Source: Oscarella lobularis (lineage: Eukaryota > Porifera > Homoscleromorpha > Homosclerophorida > Oscarellidae). Taken from it: a DNA stretch of 64,000 nt. Under the pieces are notes generated by a model. That model had not been told where the DNA came from. It worked only from the letters and a program-made list of their open reading frames with translations, and made no database searches. Each line of letters opens with the position of its first letter. Within the stretch, counting starts at the first letter, position 1. The stretch lies in assembly GCF_947507565.1 (NCBI RefSeq), contig NC_089175.1, forward strand, positions 5,383,733 through 5,447,732, written 5' to 3'. Shown here in pieces: positions 9,608 through 21,887 of this stretch. The position numbers and the translations under genes are program-made.

Positions 9608-10477
9608 AGTCTCCCGTATTTTGAACAAATGCAACCAGAAAGGTGACGTCACAGTAGATAGATAGTAACCCCGGATTGTGTACAAAGTTTTCAGGAACGA
9701 GTGCGTAGGTAGGCATACATAGGCTACTATTCAACACAACTGGCACATACAAATGAGCTTTATTAGTAACGTTATTAGTCGAGGGAACACAGTAAAGGAG
9801 CACGGTTTGTCGTGCTGCGAGCAGAGCTTGCAGCACGCAAACCCAACTGCAAGCTGATAACGTGCCCCTAAGACGATCATGGCCAGGAAGCTCTGTGCCA
9901 CCTTTACTCTACAGGTGAATCGCTCTTTTGATATATAAATGGAACACCCTAAATCTGTTGAGTAAAGGCATTGCCACTAGGTGTCCCATTCCCATTTTTA
10001 CAGAAGTATATATTTTCGGGCAGATAAATGTAAGCACGCCGTGTTAGGCAATGAGGCCCATGATGCACATACAGGGACTAATAGAGATTGGACACCGTGC
10101 TAAGGGCAGAGATATAAAAGTGCACATCTTCTAAGGGTGTTCGGGGATCACATGACGGCCAACAACGGGCCATCATTATCTAGTTGTAGAGCAGACCAGA
10201 TTATTCTAGAATCGGTGATTATAGTGTGGCTAGTAGAGCTAGTCTCTCTCCGACGATATGAAATCGCGGTACCAAAAAAGGTTTCATTCATTCATGGCTG
10301 TACGCACGTAAAAAAGGTGGTTACTTATCAGCGTTTGCCTTGCAGAAATACGAGTACGTGGGCTTTGTGACGTCAAACGCAAGTGTATGGTAGGCCTAAG
10401 AGAGCATGCGCACATCTACGCGGTAGTCAACCGACTAGACCAAGCCTCACACCAAGTAGCTAGCAAAGTAGCTAGCC

Positions 10478-13400
10478 ATGGAGAGCCACTCCGAGGGCCA
10501 CTCCGAGTCGGAAGACGAACAATGGGAAGATGACGACTCGATTCGTAGCTCCATAAGTACTGCGAACGACGACAGCTCCTCTTCCAGCGACGAAACGCCG
10601 ACTCGCCCCACCTTCGACCTCATCTACCATCACCTCAACATTCGGTAGGTGACGCATCGACTTTTTCTGTCACATCGCCCTGTATTTGTCTCAGGTACGA
10701 AAACGTGTTGAGGGATTACGAAGAAGACCAAGTCGTCCTCGTCGACGGCGACTGCCTTCTATTAGAAGCGTTCACCGATCGCACGTTGGACTGGGACCAC
10801 GGAGGACAATATCTTCATCTGACATATCTCGTCGAAAAGACGCTGAACGGCTTCCGACGAAAGAACGCTCGGGTGCACGTCGTCTTCTTTCGACTCATGG
10901 AATCCGCGTGGTCGTCGTCGACGGGAGGCGACCTATCCTGCCTTCTCGCGCGCAAAGCCGTTATTCGACATCTAAAGCAGAGTACCGACCTTTCGATTGT
11001 TGATCGGTTCGAGAGCTTTATGAGCGAAGACTGGGAAGAGTTCGTTAGACGAGACCCGCCTTGTTTTGTCGTCACGTCGGATAAGCCGTTCGGTGACGTG
11101 TCGTCGTCGGAACGCGACTGGTGTCGTTTGCTCCTCGAAAATTTCAAACTTCCGCTCTCCGCGTTTCTTGTCGACTGCCAGCGCATGGAAGTCGACTGCG
11201 TGTTTTTGGCGGGGCTCCAGTTCAAAGTGAATCAGACGTACGCCTTCCGGTGCTGCTTTAGTCCGAGCATGAAAAAAGACATAGAAGAGGTGAGACTTTT
11301 TTGCGTCATCCTGCCCACGTCACGTGTGTGAAACAGGTGAGACAAACGTTGACGGAACCAACTCTGACGCACCTACGGTCTTTGCACTCTCGAGATCAGC
11401 AGGCAGAGGTTTCTTATAAATGTTTCTCCATTATTATTTGAAGGGGTTTTTTTTTTTTGAAACGGCAAGAGTCAAGCGGCGTTTGAGAAATTTTTCTCTG
11501 CAAACGTCAAGCGATTCATCGAGTCAGTAGGTAGCGATTTCCGATTGATTCTTTTTGGAATTGCATCCGCGTACATTCTTCACGTAAACTTCAGCGAGAA
11601 ATGAGACGAATTACTGAAGCTTGTGTCTGTATAGACCACGCCCGAGCAGATCAGTCTAGTCCAACTCTTCATCTTGCACGCTGGTCTCATAGATCTTCTC
11701 CCATTGCGAGATCGATGCCAAGTGCTTAGACGCGGATTTGATCAAAGTTCGGACATTAGGAAAGAAACGGCTCAATTTCTTGAAAAAGTGACGTCTCTAC
11801 TGCATTGCTCTGATGTTGTACACTTCAGTTTCGTTTTAGATGATAGAGCTTATTTGCTTTGGCGAGGGCCACGTCACAGCGCTAAAAATGGATTTTCCTA
11901 AATCCCGGAAGCAGTTTGCTGACTTGATGGACGGGAGGCTTTTCTGCCAATTGGTCTGGCGCTTTAGAACGTCTCCAGTGTTGATATCAGATGCAATATC
12001 ACGCGTTTTTCAAGGTTGCTTGTGTCTCACCTTTGTCTGGTGCATTCTCACTAACACGCATTGAATCTATAGGCTCTGATTTGGCCTTGACATCGAAGCG
12101 CCTCTTGGCCTTGTGGGACGTCGTGTGCGCAGTGTCCTCGTCCCAAGGCCTTGATCTTCCTCTTTGGCCTCTCGTCTCATCGTCGAAGAACGACTGCACA
12201 GGCATTTCGATGAGTGAGCCCAGACACAGCATCTCCCCACGTTCAGGTACCAACTAGCCAGTAGATGCATGCATACATAGACGTGCACTGCATAGAATTT
12301 TTGTTGCACGAAATCAGCTTTATGTCATATGACATTTACGTTGGAGAAATGAAGCGGACTCTGAACTACGGAAGAGACGACTGTTTCACACAAAGCGACG
12401 TCAGGTGGAGGAGTACTTTTGTTGATGGTCATGCGCAAGCCTCTCAATTAAACCGTTTAGTCCCATAGCTCAAGACGACTCCTCGGAGGAAACCAAGGGT
12501 CTCTATCGTCCAGAATTTCACTGGCATTCTGGAAAAGTCATACAAGGCGGTATACGCGTGCACGAGACATAGGATATGTCTAGAGTACGGAAACGGTTAT
12601 TGATTAGGAATGGGAGCGCTTCCGACTTTCTTAAAGAAAACGACCTATTCTCAAGATCAAACGAAGTACAAACGGTTTTTGCAGGATTATTCTACGTCGT
12701 TAGTGGGAGGAGCAATTCTGAACGCGGATCCTCTCTTGTACAGAGACCAAAGCAAGCAAAGCGTCAAGCCTGTTGTATGCAACTGCAGTGTTTTATTTTT
12801 ACATCACTAAAAGTATTTACCTTCTGTATATAGAAACAATCTGCTAAAATCAGAAAAATCATAGCGGAAAATGAAGAAAGAAAGAAAAGTATTCTATGAT
12901 TTACTTTTGTTTCTTTAGTAAACAACAACTTATTCTTTGCCTTGAAGAAGAGAAAGTTGATCGTGAACTGGAAAAATTTGACACGCTTTTCGGAAGACGG
13001 TCGTCGTCTTCTGCAAAAGGACAACTGAGCGAACTCGATGCTTTCATAAAAAAGACACATCCGGACGTTCAATTTAAAGCGAGAGAAAGAAAATTTGATT
13101 TATGTCGAAGAGAACTAGGTAAGGTGTTTTGTCTTCGCGCGCGTTCATTAGTGACTGGCAATAATTTTATATAAAGAAAGCTGTCTTTCTTCGAATGAAC
13201 AGCGTATTTTTTGGAAAGTTCGTCTTTTAATGGCAATTCATTCTCTCGTGGATGAGCATCGCTTAATCATTGATAAGAAGTTAAGGCGAAGCATCGTAAA
13301 GGAGCTAAAGCAACTCGGATTTCCATCCAATGCTGCTATGATCGAAAAAGAACTAGCAGATAAACAATCAGTTCTCAAAGTTTGTCGATTGTATTTATCT

Positions 13401-16400
13401 TAAGACTGTGGCTCTTTGGACAAAAGAACCGCTTCTTATTACAGTTATTTATTTATTTAGGAGAGCAATGAAGAGGTGTCTGCTGATGAAGGCTACTTTC
13501 GATTTCAGCTTTTGAACATGGGCCATCTGATGCAAAGTGAAGCGAAACTTCTGCCTGATCCTAGAGTCAAAGAGTTCATACCAGATAATTGGCAGGTATG
13601 CGGTCGTTCCGTGGAAATTTAATTTTTAGCTGTACACGTACGTGTTTTGTGTGTAGAGAGAAGTCATGGATGTTGTCGACAAGAACGAATCGGTGATCGT
13701 TTCGGCTCCGACGTCATCTGGAAAAACTTTCATATCCTTCTACTGCATGGAGAAGGTCACTCGATCATGTTTCTTTCGTTGCAGATGTGATGCTTCGCTG
13801 CATGTATACAGGTCCTTCGTTCTGGTCCCGATGGCATTCTTGTTTACGTTTCGCCGACGAAAGCTCTCGTGAATCAAGTGGCAGCAACCATTTACGCTCA
13901 ATTCGCTCACAGGAAAACAGACCTGCCCACGGGAAGAACCCTTTGCGGGGTCTTCACTCGAGACTATCGCTTGCAGCCGTATAATTGTCAGGTATGGAAA
14001 CTGGTATTGTTCTGCGTGTGCGTATTTGTTTATATTTAGATACTTGTTACTGTTCCTGAGGTATTCGACATCTTCCTGCTTTCCACGAGTTCTCAAAAAT
14101 GGGTCCGTAACTTAAAATACGTCATCTTCGACGAGGTATAATTGAATCGACTCGTGGCTGCATTGAAATGGCTTGGCACTTGGCAGATTCACTGTTTGAG
14201 CCAAGAGGGTCGCGGTAAGGTTTGGGAGCGTCTGCTCTTGCTTGTTCCCTGTCCTTTTCTTGCACTATCCGCGACCATCGGCAATCCGGAAGGATTTCAG
14301 CGGTCAGCTCTTTTCTGATTTGTTAATTCATGCAATCGATACATTTTCATGATCTTAAGATGGATTCAAATTGTTCAGCGTGCGAAAAGAGGCGTGTCGT
14401 CTAGAGTTCGTCTTGGTTAGGAATTTCGCGTATTTGATGCACACAAAGCGCAAGTGACATTCTCCTCCTTTCTGTGACAGTGATTCACAAAGCGTCCGAT
14501 CGATACTCGTACTTGCAGAAGCATATTGCTGTGCCGGAGAAGAGCAAGTCGTTCTCCACCGACCTAATTCCGATTCATCCGGCATCGGGTGTTGCCTTTG
14601 GCCGAGTATGCATGCGACGGCATGCATGTGCCCAGAATTGACTCCTAAGAGTCTTTCACGCTTTTTTTGTTTTTTCAGATAGTTCAGTCCGGTTTTCCCG
14701 AAGATTACACGATGTCAACTGCCGAGTCACTGCGTCTTTACGACGAATTGCGAAAATTGTTTCCCGACAATCCTTCTCTCGCGGTGTGATGCGCGTGCAT
14801 GTCGCTCGTGAATCGCTTTTTAACCAATGCGTATAGGCAAACGATCCTGAATTGTTCTTTCGCGGTGAACAAATCGTTCGTCGAAGTGGTGCCAAGAAAT
14901 TCGAGGAAGAACTGAAACACTTCGTCGAAGAGATGTCAAGACTGTCGCCTGAGAGGGAAAAGGTGCATGATATCATGCCTTTGCATGCATGCCAGCCATG
15001 CATTTATTGTTGTTTGCCTATGTGTACACAGATTCAGGAGCTATTGCACTCCTTGCATCCTTCTAGCGAGCAGCGCGAAGCAGCGGAGGAAAATTGCTCA
15101 TTCCAAGTTCTCGATGACAATATTAGCAAGCTACTTATGAAGCTGAACGAAGAAGACAAGCTTCCTGTTATTGTTTTCTGGTACTCCAGCGCGCGTTGCG
15201 TATATAGTCATGCATGCAACGACGCGTTTCGTTTCAGCCTCGACAGGGTCGGTTGCGAGATTTAATTTAGTGGAAACGATTGTCGACTACTTGTCTTTCA
15301 TGGAAGAAATGTCAGAACCAGCTGGCGCAAGATCGCTCAAAGCAGAAAATCGACGCCGCAAGGAGGAGAAAAAGAAGCGAAAGAGAGAAGAAAAGCAGAA
15401 GTGCACTAAACCTATTTTTCTGCATGCATGCTATACTGTAATATACGTTTCTGTCATACAGTCGTCTCCTTCGAGGCAAGAAGAAGAGAGAGGAACGCGA
15501 CGATCCCGACGAATCGGCTTCAAGTTCTACGCCGGATGCCTTAGATGAATACGATCCGCGCCGGTGCAAAAAGGAGTTCTCCTTTTTCAATTGGACGAAA
15601 GCGTTTACCTCAAGGGTACAGGCAGGCGTACGCTTTGAATCGTATTTTACTTCATTTCGTTGTTTTTTTGGGCATGCGTGAATAAGGATTTTGCTAATCT
15701 TCAGAGAAAATATTTGCGCTACTCTCGGAACACGTGGTTCAAAGAGGCGATACAGCGAGGCGTCGGTTGTCATCACGCCGGAATGGCTACAAAAGAAAGG
15801 CAATTGACGGAAAAGCTTTTCCGCGAAGGCGCAATCAAAGTAAAGCGATTCCTTTTGTACAATCCGTGGTAAAGAGATGCAGTGCAGGTTGTGGTAGCGA
15901 CCAGCACTCTAGCTCTCGGCGTTCACATGCCATGTAGAACTGTAGTGTTTGCTGGCGACTCGCCTTTTCTCGACAGCCTCGGCTTTCGTCAGGTGAGAAA
16001 AAGGGTGCGAGAGCCTGCATGTTTGATAATTGAGAGTTTTCGTGGCAGATGAGCGGTCGAGCCGGTCGTCGCGGGTTTGATTCTATTGGCAATATCGTTT
16101 TCTTCGGAGTACCTTGGAAGAAGATCTGTCAGCTAATGACGACGGGAGTTCCGTCTTTGCGCAGCAGTGGGACGCTCGATTTTAACACCATTCTTCGCCT
16201 GGTAACTTTTGAAATGCTATCGCCTTTTTCTGAGGAAGACCAAGAAAAGGTGCTCGCCTCTTGGTATATTGAGGATTTGTTACGCAACTGCTGGCGGATA
16301 GGGGCTATCTTTTCTAAGAAACGCAATGGCCGTTCACGAGACTCCAGAGCTAAAGATGCTTCAAAAGCACTTTTATGTTCTGGCTATCGAATATCTCAGA

Positions 16401-17730
16401 ACAAAGGTACATATGGCAATGATACCATGCTTTGATTAATCTATACATGTAACACTTGCAGAGCTTTCTTAGTCCTTTGGGAGAACCAATACATCTGGCA
16501 GGACTTGTAATACATTTGAACTACGTTGACCCCCAGAATTTCTTGGCTGTAAGTTTTCTCGAGATGGGTCTCTTTAGTGATATTATTGAAGCAGACGGCC
16601 ACAGTAAGCGTAAACGTAAGTTACTTTTTTCTTTAATTAAAATTTAAGTAGATGAAAAACTCTCCGAAGCAACCCTACGACGCTTGGTGCACGTTCTGGC
16701 TTATCTGTTTGTTCATGCATCCGCCAAAGAGTGCCACGACCGCCACAACCACGGAAAAAAAGGATCTCCATGTGAAGTAAGTTGAGATGTCTATTTGTTG
16801 CGCTGTATTGATGCATGGACGTAGATCATCCTGCCGCCGCCTGACGACAATATTCAGGATTTTATTGACAGACACAACGACGAAGTGATTGAAATTTCGA
16901 CACGCTATATTGCGTCCGTTGCGCCCTCTGAAGAAGGCAAAGCCGAGCTTTCTCTATCGAAGATAGGTTTACTCACTTTCTAATTATATGTATGCGTCAA
17001 TAATACTCGGCGGTTGCACGTAGAATTTGGCTTTGACTCCAAGGAAGCAAATTCTGAATGGAATGGGCTTTTGTCTCATTTTCGTAGCGACACAGAGCAC
17101 TGTCAGGTACAGTGAGACAATTGTAATATACTTTACACAGTTGTATGTCTTCGTAGTTTCTATATCTTTTGATCGTTTTTTTTGTAGATCCGGCTACCTT
17201 TCTATTCTCTATCTGGTGACCGTGGAAAATGCGGTGCTGACAATTTGCATTACGTCAAAGAGTTTTTTGGCGTGAGGATTTTCGCGCATTGTCTCTCCAA
17301 CAACATTTAAATTTTGTGCTTTGTTGCAGGTTATGTCAGACAACTTGCCTCTTCTTGAAACGATTCCCGCTGTGCCTTACAGTTCTTACGTGCTTGATTT
17401 TTTTAAGAACGAACAAGCTAGAGCGCTAGAAGAATGGAGCGGGTTAGCTTACGTTAGCGTCTTATAACGTACCGGTATCAAAAACGCTGTGCTCTATATA
17501 GATTGACGTCTGGTGATCTTTTCAGAGGGCTCCAGGATTTCTATTATTGCACAAGGGCGATGAGGTTTGTTTCAAGACATCTCTGACACAGCGTTTAGCT
17601 TTGTCTTTTGTATAGCGTTGCACTTGGCAAGCTTGAAGGGCATGACTGCAGCAAGTTGTTTCCGGCCTTTGATCAACTTGCTAACGCCTTTGGCAGTAAG
17701 TTTTCAAAAGCCTATAAGTTCCAACTGTAG
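10478..17730 (+). CDS. DDX60: DDX60-like DEIH-box RNA helicase (multi-exon)
   Basis: This is a Ski2-like superfamily 2 helicase of the DDX60 type, linked in vertebrates to antiviral RNA sensing and decay. It starts [18 protein letters not shown] (ATG 10478). The family N-terminal segment is [20 protein letters not shown] then [11 protein letters not shown]. The central PEFHWHSGK motif is at about 12510. Helicase core: [13 protein letters not shown], Walker [10 protein letters not shown] (13702-13728), the DEIH box split by a 51-bp intron (14136-14186), [13 protein letters not shown] (about 14265), [11 protein letters not shown] (about 15770), [16 protein letters not shown] (about 15890) and motif [14 protein letters not shown] (16047). 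The C-terminal part keeps [21 protein letters not shown] and ends FSKAYKFQL. Introns are mostly 40-110 bp. Apparent frame breaks at about 12540 and 16280 disappear with introns GTATAC...GATTAG and a 40-bp GTTACG...TCTAAG. Exons between 11.4 and 12.5 kb are uncertain. No fatal lesion was found, so it is probably functional. Confidence 0.88.
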
Positions 17731-17984
17731 AGAAGCCTAACTTGTTTGTGTGAGCTTTTTGAGGTTCTATTGAAGAAAAGCTGCCACGTATTGTTGTAGT
17801 AGTGTATTTCAGGTTAAACTAGTGGTAGGCAGAACTGAATGAAAAAATAATCCTAAAACAAAGCACTTGCGGAGGTGAAAATTGCTTTGGCTGCACCTCA
17901 CCCTTCGTCGTTGCCAAAGCAGCGAAAGCATCGCGTTCTCTTTTAGCCTCGCTGGCCAGCTCCTCCCCGTCCCTTAACCACTCT

Positions 17985-18250
17985 CCTAAAGCAAAAAAGA
18001 AATTACAAATCTGTTCACCGTGCGTACCCATCAATTCTCGCGCATTTCCAGGACGTTTTTTAGTCTTGTTAGTAAGTACAATATCAAGTTGACAACTAAC
18101 AGACACAACACATTGTACAAGAGGCTAACGTCTAACAGTCTTGAAACAGTTTGACTGTTCGGAAAACGAAGATAACAACAGCACAACACATAATCGAAAC
18201 ACTACAGGTCAAAAATGGGTTCATGGCAACTACCTTTTTTTCTCTTTGCA
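17985..18250. repeat. 3-prime flank duplicated with the actinoporin-like gene
   Basis: The stretch from CTCCTAAAGCAAAAAAGAAA to the coding end matches 32098-32368 almost base for base. So the duplication of the actinoporin-like gene included its downstream region. 17731-17985 holds no gene. Confidence 0.8.
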
Positions 18251-18252
18251 TG

Positions 18253-18834
18253 TTACGGTCTATCACCTTTGTACTCAATCGCAATAGTCAACGAGCAATC
18301 AGATACGGTGCTTTGATTGCCAGTTACCATGAACTGACGATTATCCCCCAGAAGAATTGTAGCTGGGTGGCCTGTAGCTATGAAGGACGACAATCGGAGT
18401 TGGTCGTATCTTTGCTTTGTAGCCTGCACGTGACCCTTCACTACGCTTACGTTCCACCAATTGTCTCCTTTGAAAGCGACTTTGAAAGCGACGTCCAATG
18501 TATACTTTTCGTTGGCAATGAAAAACTTGTAGCTTATCAGATAGGCAACCCCATAAAGCCCATAGTTCTTTTCCCCTCCGAAAGCGATTCCCTTGTTCGG
18601 CATAATAGTCGTGGTACTTGGATTTCCATCAATGAACGCAGACCTTCCCCCGCCCCAATGACGACCGAAATATTCAAAAGTAAATGGCGTTTTATTCAGC
18701 AGAGCAACTGCTATTTTTAATCCGCCACTCAAGTGGTCTAAGATTGCTAGCTGTTTGCATTGTATTTCACTTTCAGGAGAGTCCGCCGGGAAGGGCTCCT
18801 GCGTGGGCCCTAAAGACGACTCTGAGTTTCCCAT
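18253..18834 (-). CDS. Actinoporin-like protein, copy 1
   Basis: The 193-residue product matches the fold-defining core of the sea-anemone cytotoxic protein (actinoporin) family. It shows LKIAVALLNKTPFTFEYF, then MPNKGIAFGGEKNYGLYGVA with the glycine-rich loop, then FKVAFKGDNWWNV and a Tyr-containing helix (QRYDQL). In that family this aromatic region binds phosphocholine lipid heads. Unlike secreted actinoporins it has no signal peptide in this exon. It begins MGNSESSLGP, a good N-myristoylation pattern (Gly2, Ser6). A splice acceptor (CTTTTGTAG) lies immediately upstream of the ATG. The preceding exon may therefore be untranslated, or may carry a different N-terminus that I could not find. 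The N-terminal amphipathic pore helix of toxins is not evident, so pore formation is unproven. A second copy lies at 32369-32950. Confidence 0.72.
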   Translation of the reverse strand: MGNSESSLGPTQEPFPADSPESEIQCKQLAILDHLSGGLKIAVALLNKTPFTFEYFGRHWGGGRSAFIDGNPSTTTIMPNKGIAFGGEKNYGLYGVAYLISYKFFIANEKYTLDVAFKVAFKGDNWWNVSVVKGHVQATKQRYDQLRLSSFIATGHPATILLGDNRQFMVTGNQSTVSDCSLTIAIEYKGDRP

Positions 18835-19320
18835 ATCAACCTACAAAAGAGAAAAATGCCCCTAGCGGGCTGTCATTCAAAAAGTATTAGCAGAAAGTAC
18901 GACTGAGATAATTAGCAAAAAATTGATTGCCTTTGAAGTAGAATCTCGTAAAGAAATGCTAGTGCATGTAAGTTTAACGTTGACCACGCCTATATTTAAC
19001 GCAGATGCTTTTGAAGATGTCAGTTGCACTTTGACGTCTTTAGCCTAGAGTTATGAAAAGACACAAAGATACCTGAGGTTAATTGAAAACCAGCGCATTC
19101 TGGCGGCTCTTCGGCGAACCCGAGGAAAGAAAATATCACATTTACGAGCTGGTACTACTAGTAGTGTTCGTGCGCGTTTGAAGTATCTCTACACAGCAGT
19201 AGGGAAGATTTTTTTCTGCCACTCAGATACGCAACGTTCAATTAATATACGTACAAGGCAAAAAAAGGATCACAATGTTAGCTTTGATCTAAGCCCTAAG
19301 CCAATTGGGTTATCAGTTAA

Positions 19321-20925
19321 TTAATTAACTTTCCACGCACCAAAACAAGAATGGTCGGGGTTCAAAAAATATTGCATGCTTCCAAAGTCCGCCCTCACAG
19401 ACAATTTACTGCCCTTTTTCACATTCCAAAGCATTCCAAGATAGTGAGATACGTAGGGGATGTTTTCATAATGATGGTAAGAAAAACCAATACGAAGCGA
19501 ATCGACATAAATGGCAGGACCGCGTCCGCCATTTACTGTCTCTCTCGCAGATACAAAATTGAAGTAAATAAAATGAATTCCAGATTCAGGCACGGTGATG
19601 TAACCATTGCTATACGTCATTCCGCCTTGAAGAACGGATGGACGGGAACCTGACGTACTAGTTGACCAGTGAGTAATTACCTGACCTGACAGAGATTTAA
19701 TTGCCTTACAGCTTTAAAATGATTGTATTTCTTACCCTCGGAATAGGTTTCCTGGCCACTATCACCAACAAGGTATGCAATAGGCTTCAATCCAAGTGAA
19801 GACTTGAGATCTGTTACAATCTACATATGGATGAGCTAAAATTAGCTGCATATTCTTGTCAGTTCATACCTGTTCTTTCAACCTTTTCAAAACATCTTCA
19901 TCAACCTAGATAATGGGACAGCTAGAAGAAATCAAGCATTTAGTCAAGGTCATTTACGTCAGGTCCTGGTATTCCTTGAAGTCCCCGCTCTCCTTTGTGG
20001 CCAGTAAATCCCTGCTCTCCCTATTTAATTATTTAAAACAATGTCTTTAATTATATTAATGAAACACGCCTTATCTCCTTTAGGTCCTTTTGGTCCTGCT
20101 TGTCCTGTGTGACCCGGTGGACCCTACATTTACATGACAAAAGTAAGTGCAAAGAGCACGTTTGACGTATTACAGGAATTCCGTCAATTCCTCCTCTTCC
20201 TCTTGGCCCTGTGGGTCCATTTTCTCCCTAGTTGATGTAGTTATCACGTACACAGGAAGAGTAGAGAACAGTACTTTAATTCCTTGTATTCCTTTTTGTC
20301 CTTTTGGGCCCTGTATACCTGTTTCACCCTTAAATTATATTAACTTTAGAATGGGATACCGAGCACGACAAAATTGTACTTGTATTCCAGTATTTCCACG
20401 AGGTCCTTGTGGTCCGGTTGCACCTTGTCTACCTTGGGACCCAGGAGGTCCAACAACACCAGCGGGACCCTACTCAAATTTATTCCTTGATTTTGGGATG
20501 AAGAAGTGTATGTAACCTGTTTTCCCGGAAGGCCTTGCGATCCTTTAGCACCTTGGTCACCCTGTGTAATTGTACGTAGTTTATAACGATCACTTAAAAA
20601 AAAGAGTGCCTGTAATACTTTGTCTCCGTTTCTTCCCGCGTTTCCCTGTGTTCCTCTTTCTCCTTTATGACCCTAGACGCAAGAGTTTCACAATTTAGAG
20701 GACATGTACATGTACTGTATGTACCCTGATGCCTGGCGATCCCGAGTGACCCGGAAGTCCCTGGTGGCACGATATATTAACAAGTTGTCATCGCGGATCC
20801 GTATGAAGGCGTACTCTGTCGCCTTTTTGGACAGGACAGTTAGAGCTGCTATCCTCGTTTTGACATGAGGGCGGAACGAGGCAAAGCAAGATGAAGACGA
20901 TTGAGCTCCAGTGAATTCCTTTCAT
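19321..20925 (-). CDS. Secreted collagen-like protein with C1q/TNF-like head
   Basis: Exon 1 begins at the ATG at 20925 and encodes a signal peptide (MKGIHWSSIVFILLCLVPPS) followed by a short Cys-containing linker ending QKGDR. A 53-bp intron joins this in phase to GLPGHSGSPGIR. A series of small exons then encodes Gly-X-Y collagen triplets, for example GHKGERGTQGNAG, GPAGVVGPPGSQG and GFTGHKGERGLQG (20760 down to about 19960). The last exon encodes a beta-sandwich-like head: YSNGYITVPESGIHFIYFNF, VKKGSKLSVRADF and FGAWKVN at the stop. That pattern fits the C1q/TNF superfamily, which trimerises with a collagen stalk in C1q-like lectins and ectodysplasin. Exon ends inside the collagen region and at 19650-19960 are approximate. 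Extracellular matrix, lectin or ligand roles are all possible. Confidence 0.75.
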
Positions 20926-20971
20926 TACGTCTTCAGCGTTTCGACTGACTTCGAGTAGAGATGTGGAGCAG

Positions 20972-20979
20972 ATTTATAG
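20972..20979 (-). promoter_or_regulatory. TATA box of the collagen/C1q-TNF gene
   Basis: CTATAAAT on the minus strand, about 47 bp upstream of the start codon at 20925. The spacing fits a short 5-prime leader. Confidence 0.5.
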
Positions 20980-20989
20980 CGGAGTACAT

Positions 20990-21887
20990 GACATCATGGC
21001 TTGTCTGTAAACCCTTTTATGGTATTCTGAGTGAAACAATGAAGATCAGCACGGGACCAAATAAGGTAAAGCTCGTACGACGCGTACGTAGACGCTCCCG
21101 ACGCTGTTTATTTTACCGTGTATGGTCGCATTAGTTCACAAAGAGTCTGAACGGTCTGAACGGTGTACTTTGCCCATCTCCTATCTCTGCTTTGCCAGTG
21201 TACATGCCCGAATTCTTAGCGCGCGCTAAAAACTTTTTGTACGTTAGCGAAAATCGACTAGAACTAGAGAATGATGGCCCGGTGTTCACCGTGTTGCCAT
21301 CATGCAGAGCCTCCCACCGCTTACCGTACGCGAGTGCATACCATAGTGTGACGTCATAATTTTTTATGTTGTCACATATTCACGTGGTCATTACAGCCGT
21401 TAGCTACTACAGCTCAGTCCTGCCTACATACTGTAAATACTTACATGATTTCAATGTTTTCCTAATTAGGCGCTTTTCTGACGTACAGTATTTGATAATG
21501 TGCTCAGAATGTGCTCTGTATTTGAGGAGGACCTAAGCATGTGTACGGGTCATATTTCCTGTTACCCGTACACGCGTACATACCCACATGCTGTACATGA
21601 GTGGATACTTTTGATTGTGACGTCAGAGAGTGACAATCAAAACTGTCGTTTCGGTTTCTCAGCGCATTTATAACACGGAAAATAGCACAGATCAATTAGA
21701 AACAAAGGTTTCTAAGCGTTTTTTCCGTTTATGAAAGAAAAAACGCTTTATTAGCGCCGTAAATCGCCGTAAATCGCCTTTTTCGGGTCACCGTTTTGGG
21801 CCCTATGTCGCGCATGCGCTGTACGAAAAAATGGGTTTTTAAGTGACATCACAATACGGAGCGGACGCACAGACAGACTGACAGACA
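20990..21887. other. Intergenic, no supported gene
   Basis: No coding frame with recognisable content was seen. Several short words such as GTGACATCAC and CAGACAGACTGACAGACA resemble those near 9.5 kb and may be remnants of DNA elements. Confidence 0.5.

Noticed and set aside
12535-12608. In-frame stop after the FHWHSGK motif of DDX60
   Set aside because: An intron GTATAC...GATTAG removes it and restores the frame to [10 protein letters not shown].
16279-16318. Apparent frame break in the DDX60-like gene
   Set aside because: A 40-bp intron (GTTACG...TCTAAG) joins WYIEDL to [11 protein letters not shown] in frame.
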